A DNA stretch of 64,000 bases. Origin: an uncultured Lachnospiraceae bacterium (GTDB taxonomy: Bacteria; Bacillota; Clostridia; Lachnospirales; Lachnospiraceae). Location of the stretch: positions 1-64,000 of the forward strand of contig CANSPM010000006.1 of the NCBI GenBank assembly GCA_947648875.1, given 5' to 3'. Of the stretch, positions 57,574-64,000 are shown one piece after another. Below the pieces are notes generated by a model. It was given only the letters and a program-made list of their open reading frames with translations, was not told where the DNA came from and ran no database searches. How positions within the stretch are numbered: position 1 is the stretch's first letter; each line of letters opens with the position of its first letter. Position numbers and translations under genes: made by a program.

Positions 57574-60249
57574 GTGAACGAGAATATAAAGGTAGAGGAT
57601 CTGACCCCCATGATGCAGCAGTATCTGGAGACCAAAAAGGAGTATCCGGACTGCATTTTGTTTTATCGGCTGGGTGACTTTTATGAAATGTTTTTTGAGG
57701 ACGCCCTGACGGCCTCCAGAGAACTGGAAATCACACTGACGGGAAAAAGCTGTGGCCTGGAGGAACGCGCACCCATGTGCGGCGTGCCCTATCACGCGGT
57801 GGAGAACTATTTAAGCAAGCTGGTGGCAAAGGGTTACAAGGTGGCCATCTGCGAACAGGTGGAAGATCCCAGACAGGCCCGGGGACTGGTAAAGCGGGAG
57901 GTGGTGCGGATCGTCACTCCGGGCACTAATCTGAATTTGCAGTCTCTGGAGGAGGGCAGAAATAATTACCTGATGTGTGTCACATTTACCCCGGCGGGTA
58001 TTGGCCTTACGGCGGCGGATGTAACCACCGGCGATTTCTATATGACGGAGGTGGAGGACCTGCGGCGGCTCATGGATGAGCTGATGAAATACGAACCATC
58101 GGAAATCATCTGTAACGACGCTTTTCTGGTCAGCGGCATGGAAATCGGGGACCTGCGTGGGCGATTACATATTGCGGTCAGCGCGGTGGACGCTCATTAT
58201 TTTGACGATCAGGTCTGTGTGCAGAGCATACTGCGGCATTTCAAGGTAAAAAGCCTGATTGGTCTGGGCCTGGAGGATTTTCCCATTGGAACCATCGCCG
58301 CCGGAGCGCTTCTGCATTATCTGTATGATACCCAGAAGACGGACCTGGGACACATCGCCCATATTCATTCTTATCTGACCAGCAGGTACATGCTGCTGGA
58401 CTCCTCCACCAGGCGTAATCTGGAACTGGCGGAAACCCTGCGGGAAAAGCAGAAGAGGGGGTCTCTTCTGTGGGTGCTGGACAAGACCAGGACAGCCATG
58501 GGCGCCCGGACTCTGCGCAACTGTCTGGAGCAGCCTCTGATCGAAAAAGCAGAGATGGAAAAACGTCTGGACGCCATTGAAGAGTTAAACCGGGACCCGG
58601 TGTCCAGGGACGAAATACGGGAATATTTAAGTCCCATCTATGACCTGGAGCGGCTGTTGGGTAAAGTCACTTACAAGACCGCCAATCCCCGGGATCTGCT
58701 GGCCTTTCGGGGCTCCCTGGAAATGTTGCCCCCAATCCGGAAAGTGCTGGCCGGATTCCGAAAGGAATTGCTGACAAATATCGCCAGAGATATGGACAGT
58801 CTGGAGGATTTGTATACCCTGATCGACAGCGCCATCAAGGAAGAGCCTCCCATTGCTGTCCGGGAGGGGGGCATCATCAAGGACGGTTACGACGAGACCA
58901 TCGACACGCTGCGCCGCGCCAAGCGGGACGGAAAGATGTGGCTGGCCCAGTTGGAGGAGCAGGACCGGGAGCGCACAGGCATCAAAAACCTGAAAATCAA
59001 GTACAACAAAGTATTCGGCTATTACTTTGAAGTGACCAACTCCTTTAAGGATATGGTGCCGGAGGACTATGTGCGCAAGCAGACCCTGGCCAACGCGGAG
59101 CGGTATACCACCCCCCGGCTGAAAGAACTGGAAGATACCATACTGAACGCGGAGGATAAGCTGTCAGCCCTGGAGTATGAAGTGTTCTGTAAGATCAGGG
59201 ATACCATTGCCGGAGAGATAGAGCGGATACAGCGCACCGCCAAGGCGGTGGCGGGGTTGGATGTATTCGCGTCCCTGTCCTATGTGGCGGAGAGGAATCA
59301 TTATGTGCGCCCGGCCTTGAATGAAAAGGGTATCATAGACATCCGGGACGGAAGGCATCCGGTGGTGGAACAGATGATTGATCACGAGATGTTTATTGCC
59401 AATGATACGCTGCTTGACAACGGACATCACTGCGTCTCCGTGATCACTGGGCCGAATATGGCGGGAAAATCCACTTATATGCGGCAGACGGCGCTGATCG
59501 TGCTCATGGCCCAGATGGGGTGCTTTGTACCCGCTAAGAGCGCCAATATCGGCATTGTGGACCGGATATTTACCCGGGTAGGCGCCTCGGACGATCTGGC
59601 CAGCGGGCAGTCCACTTTCATGGTGGAGATGAACGAGGTGGCCAATATCCTCAGAAATGCCACGGCGAACAGTCTGCTGATCCTGGATGAGATCGGCAGA
59701 GGCACTTCCACCTTTGACGGACTCAGCATTGCCTGGGCGGTCATTGAACATATCAGCAATAAAAAGCTCCTGGGGGCAAAGACTCTTTTTGCCACCCATT
59801 ACCACGAACTGACGGAACTGGAGGGCAAAATCAGCAATGTGAATAATTATTGTATCGCCGTAAAGGAGTGTGGGGATGACATTGTGTTCCTGCGCAAGAT
59901 CATCAAGGGCGGTGCGGACCGCAGTTACGGCATTCAGGTTGCAAAGCTGGCGGGCGTGCCGGATATGGTTATAGACCGGGCCAAGGAAATTGCGGAGCAG
60001 CTTTCGGACAATGATATCACCGAGAAGGTACAGAGTATTGCCATAGACCGCAAGGGGGAGGGAAAAGTCAGGAAAGCGCCCCGATATGACGAGGTGGATC
60101 TGGCCCAGATGTCCCTGTTTGACACGGTTTCCGACGAGGACGTGGTGAAGGAGTTGACGGAGATTGACATTACGGTGATGACGCCTCTGGATGCCATGAA
60201 CACCCTGTACAGACTCCAGAATAAGCTGAAAAACAGATACAGGGGCTAA
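57574..60249 (+). CDS. mutS: DNA mismatch repair protein MutS
   Basis: LTPMMQQYLETKKEYPDCILFYRLGDFYEMFFEDA; TGPNMAGKSTYMRQTALI; GTG start 57574. Confidence 0.98.
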   Translation: MNENIKVEDLTPMMQQYLETKKEYPDCILFYRLGDFYEMFFEDALTASRELEITLTGKSCGLEERAPMCGVPYHAVENYLSKLVAKGYKVAICEQVEDPRQARGLVKREVVRIVTPGTNLNLQSLEEGRNNYLMCVTFTPAGIGLTAADVTTGDFYMTEVEDLRRLMDELMKYEPSEIICNDAFLVSGMEIGDLRGRLHIAVSAVDAHYFDDQVCVQSILRHFKVKSLIGLGLEDFPIGTIAAGALLHYLYDTQKTDLGHIAHIHSYLTSRYMLLDSSTRRNLELAETLREKQKRGSLLWVLDKTRTAMGARTLRNCLEQPLIEKAEMEKRLDAIEELNRDPVSRDEIREYLSPIYDLERLLGKVTYKTANPRDLLAFRGSLEMLPPIRKVLAGFRKELLTNIARDMDSLEDLYTLIDSAIKEEPPIAVREGGIIKDGYDETIDTLRRAKRDGKMWLAQLEEQDRERTGIKNLKIKYNKVFGYYFEVTNSFKDMVPEDYVRKQTLANAERYTTPRLKELEDTILNAEDKLSALEYEVFCKIRDTIAGEIERIQRTAKAVAGLDVFASLSYVAERNHYVRPALNEKGIIDIRDGRHPVVEQMIDHEMFIANDTLLDNGHHCVSVITGPNMAGKSTYMRQTALIVLMAQMGCFVPAKSANIGIVDRIFTRVGASDDLASGQSTFMVEMNEVANILRNATANSLLILDEIGRGTSTFDGLSIAWAVIEHISNKKLLGAKTLFATHYHELTELEGKISNVNNYCIAVKECGDDIVFLRKIIKGGADRSYGIQVAKLAGVPDMVIDRAKEIAEQLSDNDITEKVQSIAIDRKGEGKVRKAPRYDEVDLAQMSLFDTVSDEDVVKELTEIDITVMTPLDAMNTLYRLQNKLKNRYRG

Positions 60250-60250
60250 T

Positions 60251-60435
60251 GGGACCATACCCTTTAGAGCTACCGCGCAGCGCCGAAGGGACTGTACCCT
60301 TTAGAGCGATCGCGCAGCGACGGTAAAGTCGCAAAGGCGCGCGAGAGCAAATTTCATGAAAGTATTAAGCATGAAATTTGTCTCTCCCAGGGCAGCGCCG
60401 AAGGGACTGTACCCTTTAGAGCGATCGCGCAGCGA
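60251..60435. repeat. Three copies of a repeat in the mutS-mutL gap
   Basis: 44-bp exact copies at 60277-60320 and 60392-60435; diverged copy from 60251; hairpin CAAATTTCATG/CATGAAATTTG (60348-60380) between. Confidence 0.92.
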
Positions 60436-60456
60436 TTTAATTAGGAGGAAAAAGAG

Positions 60457-62301
60457 ATGAATCCCATACAGGTATTGGATGCGGAAACCATAGACAGAAT
60501 TGCCGCCGGTGAGGTGGTGGAACGGCCCTCCAGCGTGGTGAAAGAACTGGTGGAGAACGCTATTGATGCCGGGGCGGATTCCGTCACCGTGGAAATCAAA
60601 GACGGGGGCATCGGTTTCATACGTGTCACGGACAACGGGGCGGGGATTCCCAGAGACCAGCTGCGGACCGCTTTTTTGCGCCATGCCACCAGCAAGATCC
60701 GGGGAGCGGAAGATCTGTCCGGCATCGCCAGCCTGGGGTTTCGGGGGGAGGCTTTGTCCAGCATCTGCGCGGTGGCCATGGTGGAGGTGATCACCAAGAC
60801 GGCGGATGCTCTTACCGGTACCCATCTGGTGATGGAAGGTCCCAGGGAGACCGCGTTTGAGGAGGTGGGGGCTCCCACGGGAACCACGTTTCTGATTCGA
60901 AACCTCTTTTTTAACACTCCCGCCCGGCGGAAATTTCTGAAAAGTCCCACCACCGAGGCGGGCTACATCGTAGATCTGATGGAGCATATGGCCCTGTCCA
61001 GGCCGGATATCTCCTTTAAGTTTCAGGTGGGCAGCCAGACTCGGTTCTACACTTCGGGAAACGGGGAACTGCGGGAGGTAATCTATCGGATCTACGGCAG
61101 GGACATGATTCAGAATCTGGTACCCTTCTCTCTGGAAACGGAAGCGTTTCAAATCGACGGCTATCTGGGCACCCCGGCCATTGTCCGCTCCAACCGCAAT
61201 TTTGAAGTCTATTTTCTGGGGGGCAGATATATCCGTAGCAATCTGCTGGGCAGAGCCATCGAGGAAGGGTACCGGGAATATCTGATGCAACACAAGTTCC
61301 CCCTCTGTGTGTTGCATATGAAACTGAAAGATATTTCCAGAGTGGATGTAAATGTGCACCCCAGCAAGATGGAAGTGCGTTTTATGGACGGCCCGGGAAT
61401 TTTCGACGCTGTGTCCGCAGGCATCAGGGAAAGGCTCAGAAACCGGGAGATGATTCCTTCTGTGGGTCTGGACGAAAAACAGCCTTCCCACAGAGAAATA
61501 CAGCTTTTGCAGGAAATGTCCCATCAGGGGAAGCCCGTCGGGGGAGGGAACCAGCGGCAATCAGGTTTTACAAAAGAAAAGCCCCAGATCGCTCCGGAGC
61601 CTTTTGAGGTAAACCGCGCCAGGCAGTACCGGGTCATGGAAGAGACTCGCTATCAGGCGGACCGTGGGCAGACGCAGGATTTCCATCAGGGAGAACTTTT
61701 TGAGGAAAAGGTGCTGACACCGGAAAAGCGGGTGTATTTCAGACTCATTGGCCAGGTTTTTGACACCTATTGGCTGATCGAGTACGAGGACAGGATGCTT
61801 GTCGTGGACCAGCATGCGGCCCATGAGAAGGTAAAGTATGAGCGGTTCATGAAGCAATACCATGAGAAAAGTTTGATAACCCAGAACCTGCTGCCCCCTG
61901 TTATCGTGAGTCTTACGGGACAGGAGGAGACCGCCTACAGGGAGTACGCGGCTGTCTTCGCGGAACTGGGCTTTGAGGTGGAGCCCTTCGGCGGCAGCGA
62001 GTATGCCCTGCGCAGCGTACCGGTGGACCTGTATGGCTGTCAGGAAAAAGAACTGTTTCTGGCAGTGCTGGATGAACTTCTGGAGGGAGGAATCCGGGGG
62101 GATCTGACCGTGGTGCGGGAAAAGATCGCCTCCATGTCCTGCAAGGCGGCCGTGAAGGGCAACAACCGTCTTAGCACCCAGGAGGCCCAGCGGCTTATCG
62201 ACGAACTGCTGACGTTGGACAATCCCTACAACTGTCCTCATGGAAGGCCCACAATCATTTCCGTGAGCAAATATGAAATGGAGAAAAAGTTTAAGAGATG
62301 A
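60457..62301 (+). CDS. mutL: DNA mismatch repair protein MutL
   Basis: IDRIAAGEVVERPSSVVKELVENAIDAGA; GFRGEALSSI; C-terminal QHAAHEK. Confidence 0.98.
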   Translation: MNPIQVLDAETIDRIAAGEVVERPSSVVKELVENAIDAGADSVTVEIKDGGIGFIRVTDNGAGIPRDQLRTAFLRHATSKIRGAEDLSGIASLGFRGEALSSICAVAMVEVITKTADALTGTHLVMEGPRETAFEEVGAPTGTTFLIRNLFFNTPARRKFLKSPTTEAGYIVDLMEHMALSRPDISFKFQVGSQTRFYTSGNGELREVIYRIYGRDMIQNLVPFSLETEAFQIDGYLGTPAIVRSNRNFEVYFLGGRYIRSNLLGRAIEEGYREYLMQHKFPLCVLHMKLKDISRVDVNVHPSKMEVRFMDGPGIFDAVSAGIRERLRNREMIPSVGLDEKQPSHREIQLLQEMSHQGKPVGGGNQRQSGFTKEKPQIAPEPFEVNRARQYRVMEETRYQADRGQTQDFHQGELFEEKVLTPEKRVYFRLIGQVFDTYWLIEYEDRMLVVDQHAAHEKVKYERFMKQYHEKSLITQNLLPPVIVSLTGQEETAYREYAAVFAELGFEVEPFGGSEYALRSVPVDLYGCQEKELFLAVLDELLEGGIRGDLTVVREKIASMSCKAAVKGNNRLSTQEAQRLIDELLTLDNPYNCPHGRPTIISVSKYEMEKKFKR

Positions 62302-63242
62302 AACCTTTGATTGTACTGACGGGCCCCACGGCGGTGGGGAAAACGGCGCTGTCCGTTGAACTGGCCAAAATGGCGGGAGGAGAAATCCTCTCCGCAGACT
62401 CCATGCAGGTCTATCGGGGCATGGATATCGGTTCCGCCAAGATCCGCCCAAGAGAGACGCAGGAAGTTCCTCACCATCTGATCGATGTGCTGGATCCGGA
62501 TCAGGAGTTCAATGTGACGGTTTTTCAAAAGCTGTGCAAACAGGCCATGGAGGGCATCTATGAGCGGGGACATATCCCCATCCTCACCGGCGGCACGGGC
62601 TTTTATATTCAGGCAGTGCTGCGGGATATAGACTTTACGGAGAATGAGGAAAATACCGGCTACCGCAGGCAGCTGGAACAGCTGGCCGTCAGGGAGGGAC
62701 CGGAATCTCTGCATAAGATGCTGGCCGAAGCGGACCCGGAGGCCGCCGGGGCCATCCATGCCCACAATGTGAAACGCATAATCCGGGCGCTGGAATTTCA
62801 TCATCTCACCGGGGAAAAGATATCGGAGCACAACACCAGGGAGGCTGGTCGGCAGTCTCCCTACAGGTATTGCTATTTTGTGCTAAACGATGACAGGGAA
62901 AGGCTTTACCGGCGTATTGAAGAGCGGGTGGATCAGATGCTGGAGGCGGGGCTGGTGGAGGAAGTGCGCCGCCTGACGGACCGGGGATGCAGGCGGGATA
63001 TGGTGTCCATGCAGGGGCTGGGCTACAAGGAGATTCTGGATTATCTGGCGGGAGATACCACTCTGGAGGAGGCTGTTTTCCGCATTAAGAGAGACACCCG
63101 ACATTTTGCCAAGCGTCAGCTGACCTGGTTTCGCAGAGAAAAGGATGTAATCTGGATAAATAAGCCAGATTTTGGATATGATGATAGGAAAATTCTGGAG
63201 GTTATGCGTCGGTATCTGAGAAGGGCGGAGATTTTGCCGTAA
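62298..63242 (+). CDS. miaA: tRNA dimethylallyltransferase
   Basis: LTGPTAVGKTALSVELA; SADSMQVYRGMDIGSAK; GGTGFYIQAVL. Confidence 0.98.
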   Translation: MKPLIVLTGPTAVGKTALSVELAKMAGGEILSADSMQVYRGMDIGSAKIRPRETQEVPHHLIDVLDPDQEFNVTVFQKLCKQAMEGIYERGHIPILTGGTGFYIQAVLRDIDFTENEENTGYRRQLEQLAVREGPESLHKMLAEADPEAAGAIHAHNVKRIIRALEFHHLTGEKISEHNTREAGRQSPYRYCYFVLNDDRERLYRRIEERVDQMLEAGLVEEVRRLTDRGCRRDMVSMQGLGYKEILDYLAGDTTLEEAVFRIKRDTRHFAKRQLTWFRREKDVIWINKPDFGYDDRKILEVMRRYLRRAEILP

Positions 63243-63343
63243 GCGCTTTCCGGCGGCGCGTTGTCCGGCAGCCGGGAAGCGGCGGGCTTTATATCCTCCG
63301 GTTTTGGCATCAAAGGAATGAGAATTGTATACGAGGAGTCTAT

Positions 63344-64000
63344 ATGAATATTGGATACAAAATGTATGAAGCCCTGGGCATTTCCAGGGAAGTTTACGAG
63401 TATGGGGAGACTGTGGCGGGGAATCTTGCGGAGCGTTTTGCCGGGATTGACGCCACAGCGGAATATAATCAGCTGAAAGTACTCAGGGGCATGCAGGATC
63501 ATCAGGTCAGCGAAGCCTGTCTGCTGGGTACCACAGGTTATGGCTACAATGATCTGGGGCGGGACACCCTGGAGCAGGTATACGCCTCCGTTTTTCATAC
63601 GGAGGATGCTCTGGTGCGTCCTCAGATTACCTGTGGTACCCATGCGCTGGCGCTGGCTCTTATGAGCAACCTGCGCCCCGGAGACGAGATTCTCTCCCCG
63701 GTGGGAAAGCCCTATGACACTCTGGAGGAGGTCATAGGCATCCGCCCCTCCAGGGGATCTCTGGCGGAATATGGCGTGACTTATGCCCAGGTGGATCTGC
63801 TGCCGGACGGCGGTTTCGACTATGAGAATATCCGAAGAGCGATAAACGGGCGGACCCGCCTTGTGACGATCCAGCGCTCCAAGGGTTACCAGACCCGGCC
63901 CACGCTGTCCGTGGCCAGAATCGGGGAGCTGATCGCATTTGTGAAAGAGATCAGACCGGATGTGATCTGTATGGTAGATAACTGTTACGGAGAGTTTGTG
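63344..64000 (+). CDS. Methionine gamma-lyase family / aluminium-resistance-type PLP protein (truncated by window end)
   Basis: ORF open to window end; TTGYGYNDLGRDTLEQVYASVFHTEDALVRPQITCGTHALALAL; located after mutSL-miaA as in other Firmicutes. Confidence 0.88.
   Translation, partial: MNIGYKMYEALGISREVYEYGETVAGNLAERFAGIDATAEYNQLKVLRGMQDHQVSEACLLGTTGYGYNDLGRDTLEQVYASVFHTEDALVRPQITCGTHALALALMSNLRPGDEILSPVGKPYDTLEEVIGIRPSRGSLAEYGVTYAQVDLLPDGGFDYENIRRAINGRTRLVTIQRSKGYQTRPTLSVARIGELIAFVKEIRPDVICMVDNCYGEFV

Noticed and set aside
59164-60258. 364-aa minus-strand ORF opposite mutS
   Set aside because: Antisense shadow of strongly coding mutS C-terminus
60301-61560. 419-aa minus-strand ORF opposite mutL
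   Set aside because: Antisense shadow of a conserved gene; composition biased (His/Arg/Gly-rich)

Overview
This 64 kb window looks like chromosomal DNA from a Lachnospiraceae-type Firmicute (Clostridia). Nearly every gene is on the + strand, with housekeeping synteny such as rplS-lepB-rbgA-lepB-rnhB, der-plsY-gpsA, tyrS behind a T-box, spoIVA, nrdD-nrdG and mutS-mutL-miaA. The window opens in the 3' end of a probable tmRNA and closes inside a methionine gamma-lyase-family gene. I see no CRISPR array, prophage or classical transposase. The most unusual locus is 652-10010, an Opp-type ABC transporter operon in which every component is remodelled. Its family-5 solute-binding protein appears circularly permuted. 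Its OppB-like permease has about 250 extra residues after TM1. Its OppD-like ATPase has about 200 residues, largely helical and charged, inserted in the ABC domain. Its OppF-like ATPase carries a C-terminal membrane domain. The last gene is a membrane-anchored protein resembling a degenerate ApbE fold. Other notable items are a hairpin element with flanking direct repeats between the tyrS T-box and tyrS, a tandem 104-bp palindromic repeat upstream of metF, triplicated repeats between mutS and mutL, a paired NrdR-like operator with a 34-bp perfect palindrome upstream of nrdD, a membrane-integrated MutS-like ATPase, an XRE-VOC fusion regulator, and a gene-remnant scar downstream of gpsA. All family calls come from reading the translations; no database search was run.
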